Below, piece by piece: positions 8,330-17,003 of a stretch of 42,449 nt of DNA. Origin of the DNA: Acidobacteriota bacterium (GTDB taxonomy: Bacteria > Acidobacteriota > Vicinamibacteria > Vicinamibacterales > UBA2999); assembly GCA_021731165.1 (NCBI GenBank), contig JAKFXY010000064.1, forward strand, positions 1-42,449. Reading direction: 5' to 3'. Below the pieces are notes generated by a model. It was not told where the DNA came from, did no database searches, and saw nothing but the letters and a program-made list of their open reading frames with translations. The position numbers and the translations under genes were made by a program. Each line of letters begins with the position of its first letter. Positions within the stretch are counted from its first letter, which is position 1.

Positions 8330-9863
8330 CGCAACTGAACAGGCCGGCAATAACCGGCTTCATGACCTTCCCCATCGCATTCTTCGGCAAGAGGTCCACG
8401 ATATGCAATCCGCGTGGCACTTTGCAGGGGGCGAGCCGCGCTTTTGCCCACCGCTGCAGATCGTCGAGAGAGAGAGTCGCGCCTTGGCGCAGCTCCACGG
8501 CCGCCGAGACCCGCTCACCCCATTCAGCATCGGGCACGCCAACAACCGCGCACTCCGCGATTGCCGGATGACTGCGTAGGACCTCTTCAATCTCGAGCGC
8601 CGACACCTTGAAGCCGCCCGTCTTGATGATGTCCACGCTGGTGCGTCCGAGCAGGCGATAGGCCCCGCCGGTCCCCTCTTCAACCACCGCCACGTCGCCG
8701 GTGCGAAACCAGCCGTCGCGGAAGGCCGCGCGTGTCTCCTCGGGGCGCTGCCAGTACTCACGGAACACCGCCGGCCCGCGGACCTCCAGCTCGCCAGCCG
8801 TGTCCTGTGGGACCACCGCGCCCTGCTCGTCCACGAGCCGCACTTCCACCCCTGGCAACGGCGTACCAACCAGTCCCGGCCGACGTTCTCCCTCGAGCGG
8901 GTTGGCCAGGGCCATCCCAATCTCCGTCATCCCGTACCGTTCGAGCAAGGTGTGGCCGGTAATCTCCCGCCACCGCTCCAGAGTCCGCACCGGCAACGCG
9001 GCCGAGCCCGACATCATCAGCCGCAGAGTGCGCGCGCCGTCAGACCACGTACGCCGAACGCCGGCCGGCGCGGCGTCCCACGCAGCAATCAGCTTGTGGT
9101 ACATCGTCGGCACCGCGGTAAACACCGTGATCTCGCCGGAGGCCAAGCGTGCCCAGGTCGTTGCCACATCGAAAGCCGGCAGTATTTCGCAGGTGGCGCG
9201 CACGGCGAGCGCACAACCGAGGCCGTTGATGATGCCGTGAACGTGGTGGAGCGGCAGCACGAGCAGCAGCCGGTCCGACGGGCGCCAACCCCACGCCTCG
9301 ACGAGGGCGGCCACCTGCGCACCGATGATAGCGTGCGTCGTGACGACACCCTTGGGTCGTCCGGTCGTCCCGCTGGTGTAGACGATCATCGCCGGGCGGG
9401 TTGCTCCGAGGAACGGGAGGGCGACGACTGGTCCACCTGCCAGCACATCCTTGGTCGTCAAGAAGCGAGTCCCTGCTGTGGCTGCAAGCGTGACGAGGAC
9501 AGCTTCCGACACAGGATCCGCGACCACAATGGAGGCTCCAGAGTCCCGAATCACGTATTCTAACTCCGCGGACGGATACGACAGAGCGAGCGGTACCGCC
9601 ACGCCTCCCGCACGCCAGATTCCTCGCTGCACGGCGACGTGCGCGAATGACCCTGCCACGAGGAAGGCTACGCGCGCCTCGAGAAGGTCTCCGCCAGGCT
9701 GGCCGTCCGGGTCCTGGCGCGCAGTTCCGGCCAGCAGTGTCGCCGCGACCCGGCGCGAAGCGTCGTCGAGCTGCGCGTAGGTGAACGTGCCGTCAACGGC
9801 CACCACGGCCGCCCGCTCGGTCGTGGTCGTAGCTTTCGTGGTTATGTCAGATAATTCCCGCAT
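8325..9863 (-). CDS. AMP-forming acyl-CoA synthetase, malonyl-CoA synthetase-like (MatB/ACSF3)
   Basis: All adenylation-domain signatures are in order: the P-loop YTSGTTGRPKG, PLHHVHG, the ERYGMTEIG core, GWFRTGDVA, the hinge KTGGFKVSALEIEEVL and the C-terminal catalytic lysine in PKNAMGKVMK. With the ATG at 9863 the length is 512 residues, normal for the family. RYGMTE and the overall wording are close to malonyl-CoA synthetases (MatB/ACSF3), which make malonyl-CoA from malonate, CoA and ATP; a methylmalonate or short-chain substrate is possible. The start region overlaps the divergent bcp start, so each promoter must lie inside the other gene. An ATG at 9872 is an alternative start. Confidence 0.85.
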   Translation of the reverse strand: MRELSDITTKATTTTERAAVVAVDGTFTYAQLDDASRRVAATLLAGTARQDPDGQPGGDLLEARVAFLVAGSFAHVAVQRGIWRAGGVAVPLALSYPSAELEYVIRDSGASIVVADPVSEAVLVTLAATAGTRFLTTKDVLAGGPVVALPFLGATRPAMIVYTSGTTGRPKGVVTTHAIIGAQVAALVEAWGWRPSDRLLLVLPLHHVHGIINGLGCALAVRATCEILPAFDVATTWARLASGEITVFTAVPTMYHKLIAAWDAAPAGVRRTWSDGARTLRLMMSGSAALPVRTLERWREITGHTLLERYGMTEIGMALANPLEGERRPGLVGTPLPGVEVRLVDEQGAVVPQDTAGELEVRGPAVFREYWQRPEETRAAFRDGWFRTGDVAVVEEGTGGAYRLLGRTSVDIIKTGGFKVSALEIEEVLRSHPAIAECAVVGVPDAEWGERVSAAVELRQGATLSLDDLQRWAKARLAPCKVPRGLHIVDLLPKNAMGKVMKPVIAGLFSCE

Positions 9864-10323
9864 GCCACTCATCGAACCCGGAAAAAAGGCCCCCGCCTTC
9901 ACGCTCAAAGATCAGCATGGCCAGGCACACCGGCTCTCAGACTATGCCGGCAGGCACCTGATTCTCTACTTCTACCCCAAGGACGACACCCCAGGCTGCA
10001 CAACGGAGTCTTGCGACTTCGAGACGAGACTGCCGCAGTTCTCGTCGCGCAAGGCCGCCGTGCTGGGGGTCAGCATTCTCGACGAGGCCAGCAAGGCAAG
10101 GTTCGCAGACAAGCACGGTCTCACGTTTCCGCTTCTCGCCGACGCGACACACGAGGTGGCCGAGAAGTATGGCGTCTGGCAGGAGAAGTCGAACTACGGC
10201 CGAAAGTACATGGGCATCGCCCGCACGACCTACTTGATTGGTCCCGACGGCAAGGTCAAGGAGCGATGGGACAAGGTCAAAGTGGACGGCCACGCGGACA
10301 AGGTGCTCGACGCGATCGGTTGA
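9862..10323 (+). CDS. bcp: Thioredoxin-dependent thiol peroxidase (Bcp)
   Basis: This peroxiredoxin reduces hydrogen peroxide and organic peroxides with electrons from thioredoxin in the cytoplasm. From the ATG at 9862 the protein has 153 residues, the usual Bcp length, and opens with MPLIEPGKKAPAFTL. The TPGCTTESCDF motif holds the peroxidatic cysteine and, five residues on, a second cysteine, as in the E. coli-type atypical 2-Cys enzymes. RTTYLIGPDGK is the conserved C-terminal strand. An in-frame ATG at 9844 would add six residues. The gene is divergent from, and overlaps the start of, the acyl-CoA synthetase gene; no ribosome binding site stands out. Confidence 0.93.
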   Translation: MPLIEPGKKAPAFTLKDQHGQAHRLSDYAGRHLILYFYPKDDTPGCTTESCDFETRLPQFSSRKAAVLGVSILDEASKARFADKHGLTFPLLADATHEVAEKYGVWQEKSNYGRKYMGIARTTYLIGPDGKVKERWDKVKVDGHADKVLDAIG

Positions 10324-10440
10324 TCGAGCCGCCGATGGCCATCACGCCGATGCGCGCTCCGAAAGAGCCATGGTGAGGCGTGGAGAACGGCTCTTGTCGT
10401 CGCCGCGCATCGCTGCGCTGGTGATCAACTCCGCGGCTCG

Positions 10441-10887
10441 CTAGTCCAGAAATCGCGAGCGCACATCAGCCGGCGGGACATAGCACTGGTCAGGTGGCGG
10501 GATGATCCTGTGCCGGTGCCGGGCGAAGAGGTCATAGCCCGCATCGAGAAGGGCCCGAGGGATCAGGCCAGCGACTCTCACGAGACCCCAGATGCCGCCG
10601 ATATAGCTCGCGGCTCGCAGAATGGCCGCGGATCGGGCGAGCACGAATTCGCCAACCATGCCCGGGGCCGGCTGCACCCAGATGAGTGAATCGACCCCAT
10701 TTAGTTCCGGATGACGCGCCCTGACGCCCGCGGCAAAGGTTCCGTCAAGCGGGGCAAAACGCAAGTAGTGGCGCCGCTCGTGCCGCAGTACGAACTGCAC
10801 GCTGGCCGCGCAGAACCCGCAATTCCCGTCGTAGAGCAGGACGGGCGCAGCGTCTACTGGCTGCCCGGCGATGATGGGTTCGGCCAT
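10441..10887 (-). CDS. DCC-family thiol-disulfide oxidoreductase-like protein (DUF393)
   Basis: The 148-residue protein opens with PVLLYDGNCGFC, the DxxCxxC signature of the DCC/DUF393 family, followed by FVLRHERRHYLRFAPLD and a C-terminal LFARHRHRI segment. Members resemble thioredoxin-fold redox proteins; a physiological partner is generally unknown. The start ATG follows GGCAAGG. It lies 25 bases after the PEGA-domain gene on the same strand and could share its transcript. Its 3' end converges with bcp across a gap of about 117 bases that holds only a weak AAGAGCC/GGCTCTT inverted repeat. Confidence 0.85.
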   Translation of the reverse strand: MAEPIIAGQPVDAAPVLLYDGNCGFCAASVQFVLRHERRHYLRFAPLDGTFAAGVRARHPELNGVDSLIWVQPAPGMVGEFVLARSAAILRAASYIGGIWGLVRVAGLIPRALLDAGYDLFARHRHRIIPPPDQCYVPPADVRSRFLD

Positions 10888-10912
10888 CCTTGCCAGCTAA
10901 AACAGGTCCGCG

Positions 10913-11713
10913 CTAGGGCGCCGCAGGTTGGTCTCCCTTGCGCAGACGGTCACGCACCTTGTCCACGTCCCGGTGGAAGACAAACAGGCGGTCGGCATTG
11001 CCATCTGGATCGGTGAAGTTGTACTGCTTGCCACCACGCGGCTTCAGCTTGAGGTTCTTCTCGAGGTAGTCCACCTGAAACGTCTCCAGGTTCAGCAACT
11101 GGGCGGCGAACGCGTCGTCTTTGTCGGTGGTCTCGTAGCGCAGACCCTGCGGCGTGGCCACGAGCTGGCCGCGGCACGACCCGATACGGTGCTTGTGGAC
11201 GACGGCGATGCGGGCGTCGAGGCGGACCTCCCGGAACCGCAGGGTGATGTCGCGCGGCCCTGGCTCCACGTCGATCGTGCGTGCGATGCCCTCGAAGCCC
11301 TCTGCGGAGACGTTGAGCTGGTGCGTTCCCGGCTTGACGTTTTGCGCGGTCACCGGCGTCGCACCGACAAATTGTCGGTCGATGAACACCTGTGCTCCGG
11401 GCACATCACTCTCGATCCGCAGCGTGCCCACCTCCGGTGCCGCCTCTACAGGTGCCTCCACGGGAGCCGGCGCCGGCTCGGGCGTTGGCGTGGCACGCCG
11501 GGCCGACGGCCGGGCGGGCTCTGACACGGGGGCGTCCGGAACGCGCGGGGCTCCACTCGTGAGCGGTGCAGCGAGGGGGGCGTCGGTTCTGGCCATCTCG
11601 GCCGGCCTCCGCGGCTGCTGGCGCAGCGCCAGAACCAGGGCGAGCGCGACCAGTGCGAACACCACCGCAACGATGACGAGAATCCGACGATTCACATCCC
11701 GATCGTAGCTCAC
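10913..11713 (-). CDS. Membrane-anchored PEGA-domain protein
   Basis: The layout is an N-terminal membrane segment (about residues 10-29), a Pro/Ala-rich linker of about 65 residues and one PEGA domain (about 95-165). The PEGA core runs from GTLRIESDVPGAQVFIDR through VGATPVTAQNVKPG and ends before TLRFREV. A C-terminal domain of about 100 residues follows with RIGSCRGQLVATPQGLRY, which resembles a PH-like beta module. PEGA domains usually lie on the cell surface and may bind other envelope components. A GTG six codons in (11695) with GGGAT upstream is an alternative start. It is divergent from pyc with 38 bases between the chosen starts. The function is unknown. Confidence 0.75.
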   Translation of the reverse strand: MSYDRDVNRRILVIVAVVFALVALALVLALRQQPRRPAEMARTDAPLAAPLTSGAPRVPDAPVSEPARPSARRATPTPEPAPAPVEAPVEAAPEVGTLRIESDVPGAQVFIDRQFVGATPVTAQNVKPGTHQLNVSAEGFEGIARTIDVEPGPRDITLRFREVRLDARIAVVHKHRIGSCRGQLVATPQGLRYETTDKDDAFAAQLLNLETFQVDYLEKNLKLKPRGGKQYNFTDPDGNADRLFVFHRDVDKVRDRLRKGDQPAAP

Positions 11714-11751
11714 CTGACCCGGCCACGTTAAGTTCTGTGGTATTCAGTTAC

Positions 11752-14700
11752 ATGCGCACGCTGCTTGTCGCCAACCGTTCCGAGATCGCGATCCGCTGCT
11801 TCAGAGCCGCGACCGAGCTCGGACTCCGAACGGTCGCGGTGTACAGCTACGAAGACCGATTCTCGCTGCATCGCTTCAAGGCGGATGAAGCGTTTCTCAT
11901 CGGTCCGCCGCAAGGCGGCGAGCCGGTGCGTTCGTATCTGAACATCGAAAACCTGATTACCGTCGCGAAGCGACACGGCGTCGATGCCATCCATCCCGGC
12001 TACGGGTTTCTCTCGGAAAACCCCGCCTTCGCCCGCGCCGCGAACGACGCAGGTATCCAGTTCATTGGCCCGACGGCGGAGCAGCTCGCCATGTTCGGCG
12101 ACAAGACCGTCGCAAAGCGACTGGCGCGTGAGGCCAACGTCCCCACGATACCCGGATCGGATGTCGCGCTCCAGGACCTCTCGGAGGTATCCGCCGCCGC
12201 GGTTCGGATCGGCTATCCGCTGATGATCAAGGCGAGCTTTGGCGGCGGCGGTCGGGGAATGCGCATCGTGACCGGCCCGGCGGAGCTGGAACAGAAGCTG
12301 GCCGAAGCCCAGCGTGAAGCCACGGCCTCATTCGGCCATGCCGATGTCTTTCTCGAGAAGTACATCGCCAAGGCGAAACACATCGAAGTACAGGTGCTCG
12401 GCGATCGCCACGGCCACCTTGTGCACCTCTGGGAGCGCGACTGTTCAGTCCAGCGCCGTCATCAGAAGGTTGTCGAGGTGGCGCCGAGCGTCGGCTTGTC
12501 AGAGGACCTGCGGACGCGCATTTGCGATGCCGCCGTCCGGCTGTGCACATCGGTCGGCTACCAGAATGCCGGCACCGTTGAATTCTTGCTCGACGTCGAG
12601 CGCGGCGAGTTCTATTTCATCGAGGTCAATCCGCGCATTCAGGTCGAGCACACGGTGACCGAAATGATCACGGGCATCGATCTGGTCCGCGCTCAGATCC
12701 TGCTGGCCGACGGACACCGGTTGCATGATCCGCTCGTGAACATCCCACAGCAGGGTGCCATCGAACGGCGCGGCGTGGCCATGCAGTGCCGGGTGACAAC
12801 CGAGGACCCCGACCGGAACTTCATTCCAGACTACGGTCGGATCACCACCTATCGATCGGCCGGCGGCTTTGCGGTGCGACTGGACGGTGGCAACGGCTTC
12901 GGCGGCGCGGTCATCACGCCGTATTTTGATTCGCTGCTGGTGAAGGTCACCACCTGGGGCGCCACGCTTCGGGAGGCGACCCAGCGCGGCGACCGCGCGC
13001 TCAGGGAGTTTCGGATTCGGGGCGTCAAGACCAATATCGCGTTTCTCTTGAACCTCATCAACCACCCGACGTTCGTGTCGGGCGAGGCGATCACGACGTT
13101 CGTCGACGACACGCCGGAACTGTTTGCGTCGCGCGCGCCGCGGGATCGCGCCACCAAGACGTTGACGTATCTCGGAGACGTCATTGTCAACGGACGATCC
13201 GACGTCAAGGGCGCCTTCGATCCGCGGCGAAAGCTGGCAACGCCCGTGACGCCGCCGCTCACGTCGCTCACCCCGCCACCGCCGGGAATGCGACAGAAGC
13301 TCCAGGAGATGGGGCCGGAGCCATTTGCGCAGTGGATTCGCGGCGAACGTCGGCTCCTGCTGACCGACACGACGCTGCGTGACGCCCATCAGTCCCTTCT
13401 TGCCACGCGCGTCCGTACCTACGACATGCTGCAGGTTGCCGAGACGGTTGCGCGATCGCTCCCGGGTCTCTTCAGCTTGGAAATGTGGGGCGGGGCGACG
13501 TTCGACACCTCGCTCCGTTTTCTGCAGGAGGATCCGTGGGGCCGATTGAGCGAACTGCGGGCCAGGATTCCGAATCATCTGTTTCAGATGCTGATCCGTG
13601 CGGGCAATGCGGTCGGATACACGACCTATCCCGACAACGTCGTGCGGGCGTTCATTGTCCGGAGCGCCCAGGATGGCATCGATGTGTTCAGGATCTTCGA
13701 CTCGCTGAACTCAACCGGCAACATGGCGATCGCCGTCGACACGGTGCGCAGCCAGACACGCGCCATCTGCGAGGCGGCCATCTGCTACACCGGCGACATC
13801 CTCGATCCGAAGCGTACGAAGTATTCCCTGAAGTACTACGTTCGACTGGCGAAGCGCCTCGTGGACATGGGCACGCATGTCCTTGGCATCAAGGACATGG
13901 CTGGGCTGTGCAAGCCTTACGCGGCGTACGCCCTCGTCAAGGCGCTTCGAGAAGAGGTCGGCGTACCCATTCACTTCCACACGCACGACACAAGCGGCAT
14001 GAGCGCTGCGAGTGTCCTGCGAGCGGCGGACGCCGGCGTGGACATCGCCGACGCAGCCATCGCATCGATGAGCGGCATGACCAGCCAGCCCTGCCTGAAC
14101 AGTCTCGTGGCTGCGCTCCGCAACACGGACCGCGACACGGGACTCGACGAGCGGGCACTCGACGACCTGAGCCGGTATTGGGCGGCCGTACGAGAGCTCT
14201 ACTATCCCTTCGAGGAGGGGCTCAAGGCGCCGGCGGCAGACATCTATCAGCATGAGATGCCAGGGGGCCAGTACACCAACCTCCGGCAACAGGCGAAGAA
14301 GCTCGGACTCGAACAGCGCTGGCCCCAAATCTGCGAGGCGTATGCAGCGGCGAATCTGTTGTTCGGAGATCTCGTCAAGGTGACGCCATCGAGCAAGGTC
14401 GTCGGCGACCTCGCCCTGTTCATGGTCTCGAACGATCTCGCTCCCGCCGACCTCCTGAAGGAGGGCGCGCGTCTCAGCTTTCCGCAGAGTGTCGTGGAAA
14501 TGATGCAGGGGCTGCTTGGGGAGCCTGATGGCGGATGGCCAAAGGACTTCCAGCAGATCGTGCTTCGCTCTGCGCATGCCACTCCCATCACCGGCCGGCC
14601 TGGCGCCGCACTGCCGCCAGCGGATTTCGCAGCCGCGGGAGGCACCATTCAGAAGAAAACGAAGCGCGAGCCCCGAGAAGAGGACGTGCTGTCGTATCTG

Positions 14701-15207
14701 CTCTATCCACAAGTCTTCATGGACTATCTGGATCATTGGGAGCAGTACGGCGATACATCGACGATTCCGACGGCGAACTTCTTCTACGGGATGCAGCCGG
14801 GTGAAGAGATCGCCGTGGAGATCGAGCGGGGCAAGACGCTGATCGTCCGGTACCTCACGGCGGGTGAGGTGCACCCTGACGGGACCCGGACAGTGTTCCT
14901 GGAGCTGAACGGCCAGCCGCGCGAGGTCCGTGTGATCGATCGGTCCGCGCAGCCATCGATACGACAGCAACGGAAGGCCGACCCGGAGAACCCGAACCAT
15001 ATCGCGGCGCCCATGCCTGGAAAGATCGCCTCTATCGCCGCGCGCTCGGGACAAACGGTGCGGGCGGGCGAGCGTTTGCTGTCCATTGAGGCGATGAAGA
15101 TGGAGACCGCCATCTACAGCCCACGTGACGCCACGGTCGGCGAAGTCCTGGTCGACCCCCGCTCCATTGTCGAACTCCGCGATCTGCTGATCGTGCTCAA
15201 GGACTAG
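11752..15207 (+). CDS. pyc: Pyruvate carboxylase, single-chain
   Basis: This biotin enzyme carboxylates pyruvate to oxaloacetate with ATP and bicarbonate, feeding the TCA cycle. The 1151 residues match the usual single-chain length. The biotin carboxylase part (about 1-460) has VANRSEIAIRCFRA, the ATP-grasp loop FGGGGRGMR and EVNPRIQVEHTVTE. The carboxyltransferase part starts at LLTDTTLRDAHQSLLATR (about 540) and carries the metal motif HFHTHDTSG. The C-terminal BCCP domain has PMPGKIASI and the biotinyl lysine in EAMKME (Lys1116). The ATG at 11752 matches the family start MRTLLVANR. No Shine-Dalgarno sequence is visible, and TATTCA lies 5 bases before the ATG, so a very short leader is possible. 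Confidence 0.96.
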   Translation: MRTLLVANRSEIAIRCFRAATELGLRTVAVYSYEDRFSLHRFKADEAFLIGPPQGGEPVRSYLNIENLITVAKRHGVDAIHPGYGFLSENPAFARAANDAGIQFIGPTAEQLAMFGDKTVAKRLAREANVPTIPGSDVALQDLSEVSAAAVRIGYPLMIKASFGGGGRGMRIVTGPAELEQKLAEAQREATASFGHADVFLEKYIAKAKHIEVQVLGDRHGHLVHLWERDCSVQRRHQKVVEVAPSVGLSEDLRTRICDAAVRLCTSVGYQNAGTVEFLLDVERGEFYFIEVNPRIQVEHTVTEMITGIDLVRAQILLADGHRLHDPLVNIPQQGAIERRGVAMQCRVTTEDPDRNFIPDYGRITTYRSAGGFAVRLDGGNGFGGAVITPYFDSLLVKVTTWGATLREATQRGDRALREFRIRGVKTNIAFLLNLINHPTFVSGEAITTFVDDTPELFASRAPRDRATKTLTYLGDVIVNGRSDVKGAFDPRRKLATPVTPPLTSLTPPPPGMRQKLQEMGPEPFAQWIRGERRLLLTDTTLRDAHQSLLATRVRTYDMLQVAETVARSLPGLFSLEMWGGATFDTSLRFLQEDPWGRLSELRARIPNHLFQMLIRAGNAVGYTTYPDNVVRAFIVRSAQDGIDVFRIFDSLNSTGNMAIAVDTVRSQTRAICEAAICYTGDILDPKRTKYSLKYYVRLAKRLVDMGTHVLGIKDMAGLCKPYAAYALVKALREEVGVPIHFHTHDTSGMSAASVLRAADAGVDIADAAIASMSGMTSQPCLNSLVAALRNTDRDTGLDERALDDLSRYWAAVRELYYPFEEGLKAPAADIYQHEMPGGQYTNLRQQAKKLGLEQRWPQICEAYAAANLLFGDLVKVTPSSKVVGDLALFMVSNDLAPADLLKEGARLSFPQSVVEMMQGLLGEPDGGWPKDFQQIVLRSAHATPITGRPGAALPPADFAAAGGTIQKKTKREPREEDVLSYLLYPQVFMDYLDHWEQYGDTSTIPTANFFYGMQPGEEIAVEIERGKTLIVRYLTAGEVHPDGTRTVFLELNGQPREVRVIDRSAQPSIRQQRKADPENPNHIAAPMPGKIASIAARSGQTVRAGERLLSIEAMKMETAIYSPRDATVGEVLVDPRSIVELRDLLIVLKD

Positions 15208-15234
15208 ACACGAGGGCTCGCGCATGGAGGGCCT

Positions 15235-16470
15235 GTGCACGTGTTGAAGCCTCTCGGCCTTGCGTTCGCCGTGCTGGGGATGCTGCCGAACCTTTCGACC
15301 GCGGCTCCTGCGCGCCCGGCTCCGCCCCTTCCGCTCCCATCGGGCTTCATCGTCAACGTGTCCAGCGAGCCGGAGCTCCTGGCCGCGATGGCGACGCTGG
15401 CGTCGAACACCACCATCGTGCTGGCGCCAGGCACGTACCGCCTGCGCAAGACGCTCTATATCAACGGTACCTTCACCGACGTCGGCATCCGCGGCGCCAC
15501 GGAGAACCCGGACGATGTGGTGCTGATAGGGCCGGGGATGACCGACGGCTCCGTGCACTTCGGCGTCTGGGTCGGCGGCAACGTGCAGGGAGTGACGATC
15601 GCCAACTTGACGATCCGCGATGTCTTCCGTCATCCAATCGTCCTCAACGCGGGCACGCAGTCGCCCCTCATTCACAACGTCCGCCTGGTCAATGCCGGCC
15701 AGCAGTTCGTGAAGTCCAATCCGAACCCGGCTGGGGGTGGCGTTGACAACGGGATCGTTGAGTACTCGGTGATCGAATACGACTCGACGAGCCGAGACGA
15801 CTACACCAACGGCGTGGACGTCCACACCGGACGTAACTGGATCATTAGGCACAACCTGTTCCGCAACATCCGAGCACCCAAGGCGGGCACGCTGGCGGGG
15901 CCGGCAATCCTCATGTGGAACGGATCCGCCAACACCATCGCCGAGGGCAACACGTTCATCAACTGCCAGCGTGAGATCGCCTTTGGCCTGGTGACCAGGA
16001 CGCCTGACGATCACCGCGGCGGCATGATCAGGAACAATGTCATCTACAGGGACCCGTCGATGGCAGGCGGCGACGTCGGCATCGGCGTCTTCGACTCGCC
16101 GAACACGCAAGTGCTGCACAACACGATCATCGCGTCTGGCACTTATCCCTCGCGCATCGAGTACCGGTTCCCGGATACGACCGGAGTGGTCATCGCCAAC
16201 AATCTCCTGGACGGTGCCATACAGTCGCGGGACGGCGCGTTGGCCACCATTGCCGGCAACGTGATCAGCGCCGCGCGCACGCTGTTCCAGGATGCCGCCG
16301 CCGGGGATCTGCGGCTGACCGCCGCGGCCGCAGCCAGCATCACGAAGGTGCCAGCAACAGCCGAATGCCCCGTAGACTTCGACGGCGATCCAAGGCCGCC
16401 TGGCTCGGTCACCGATGTTGGCGCGGACGAATATCGGCTGCGCGAGGCAACAGCGCCGCGGGCCCCATGA
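15235..16470 (+). CDS. Secreted right-handed beta-helix protein
   Basis: The 411-residue product has a signal peptide (about 1-24, ending LSTAAPA). Repeated short strands with VTIANLTIRD, IIRHNLFRNI, TIAEGNTFIN, MIRNNVIYRD and VLHNTIIASG are the coils of a pectate-lyase-like parallel beta-helix. The C-terminus (CPVDFDGDPRP then DVGADEY) is the segment that closes many secreted polysaccharide-active beta-helix proteins. It could be a polysaccharide lyase or a binding protein; no catalytic set can be assigned by eye. The start is a GTG close behind GGAGGG, with a second GTG two codons on. It follows pyc after 27 bases. Confidence 0.75.
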   Translation: MHVLKPLGLAFAVLGMLPNLSTAAPARPAPPLPLPSGFIVNVSSEPELLAAMATLASNTTIVLAPGTYRLRKTLYINGTFTDVGIRGATENPDDVVLIGPGMTDGSVHFGVWVGGNVQGVTIANLTIRDVFRHPIVLNAGTQSPLIHNVRLVNAGQQFVKSNPNPAGGGVDNGIVEYSVIEYDSTSRDDYTNGVDVHTGRNWIIRHNLFRNIRAPKAGTLAGPAILMWNGSANTIAEGNTFINCQREIAFGLVTRTPDDHRGGMIRNNVIYRDPSMAGGDVGIGVFDSPNTQVLHNTIIASGTYPSRIEYRFPDTTGVVIANNLLDGAIQSRDGALATIAGNVISAARTLFQDAAAGDLRLTAAAAASITKVPATAECPVDFDGDPRPPGSVTDVGADEYRLREATAPRAP

Positions 16471-16629
16471 GTGTCACCTTCCCACGCAACGGCGACCCCG
16501 TTGGCGTGTAGGCGGACAGGGACAGGCCATCAAGCGCGAAGGGCAGCGCGGGCATGCGCGTTGCCTGCGTAGCCGACGATGGTAGGATCCGGCATCCCGC
16601 TGGCCCCTGGCATCCGAGGGATTCGGCCG

Positions 16630-16977
16630 ATGTCGCGACATGAGATGGAAACCTTGCTCAGAAATATCGATCTCCGCACCGCCCGGATTGAGCACATGCT
16701 GCCAACCCTGGCCACACGAGAGGAGTTCGGGGTCCTTGCAACGAGGATGGACCTCCTGGCCACCAAGGAGGAGCTCGCCGGGGCCATCGCGCCTCTGGCG
16801 ACGAAGGAAGAGCTTGCATCGGCCATCGCGCCTCTGGCAACGAGGCACGAACTCCGCGAAGGGCTGGAGGAGGTGCGGCGCCACGCCAAGATCCTCAACG
16901 AGGATGTGCGCGACGACATCCGGATGCTGGCGGAACACCTGGCAGGGCTGATCGACCAGCGGGAGCAGGATCGCTGA
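16630..16977 (+). CDS. Small helical repeat protein with LATKEEL repeats
   Basis: The ATG at 16630 follows GAGGGA with good spacing and gives 115 residues without signal or membrane segment. The centre has 13-residue repeats beginning LATREEF, LATKEEL, LATKEEL and LATRHEL; two of them come from a near-exact 39-bp tandem DNA repeat (16756-16833). Residues are strongly charged and the whole chain is predicted to be helical, probably a coiled coil. Such proteins are scattered in bacteria and have no settled function. The 159 bases before it hold no other gene; only a weak inverted repeat at 16483-16508 is seen there. Confidence 0.6.
   Translation: MSRHEMETLLRNIDLRTARIEHMLPTLATREEFGVLATRMDLLATKEELAGAIAPLATKEELASAIAPLATRHELREGLEEVRRHAKILNEDVRDDIRMLAEHLAGLIDQREQDR
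16756..16833 (+). repeat. 39-bp tandem repeat, two copies, inside a gene
   Basis: Two consecutive 39-base units differ at a few positions and encode LATKEELAGAIAP and LATKEELASAIAP. A diverged third unit starts at 16834. The unit length keeps the frame, so copy number can change without disrupting the gene. Confidence 0.75.
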
Positions 16978-16981
16978 GAAT

Positions 16982-17003
16982 GGCGGGCCGTAAGGCCCCC
17001 CTA
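16982..17003. repeat. Palindromic repeat at the end of the aminotransferase gene
   Basis: GGCGGGCC, loop GTAA, GGCCCCCC then TA. Read on the minus strand it starts with the TAG stop codon of the aminotransferase gene and continues into the hairpin. It belongs to the same GTAGGG(G)CGGG family seen at 18355, 30034 and 39194. Confidence 0.55.

Noticed and set aside
13711-16119. Open frame of 802 codons on the minus strand across pyc and the beta-helix gene
   Set aside because: It is antisense to two well-supported genes and shows only shadow composition (Arg/His/Val/Asp), without motifs.
16483-16508. Terminator after the beta-helix gene
   Set aside because: The stem CACGCAACGG/CCGTTGGCGTG has a bulge and no T-tract follows on either strand.
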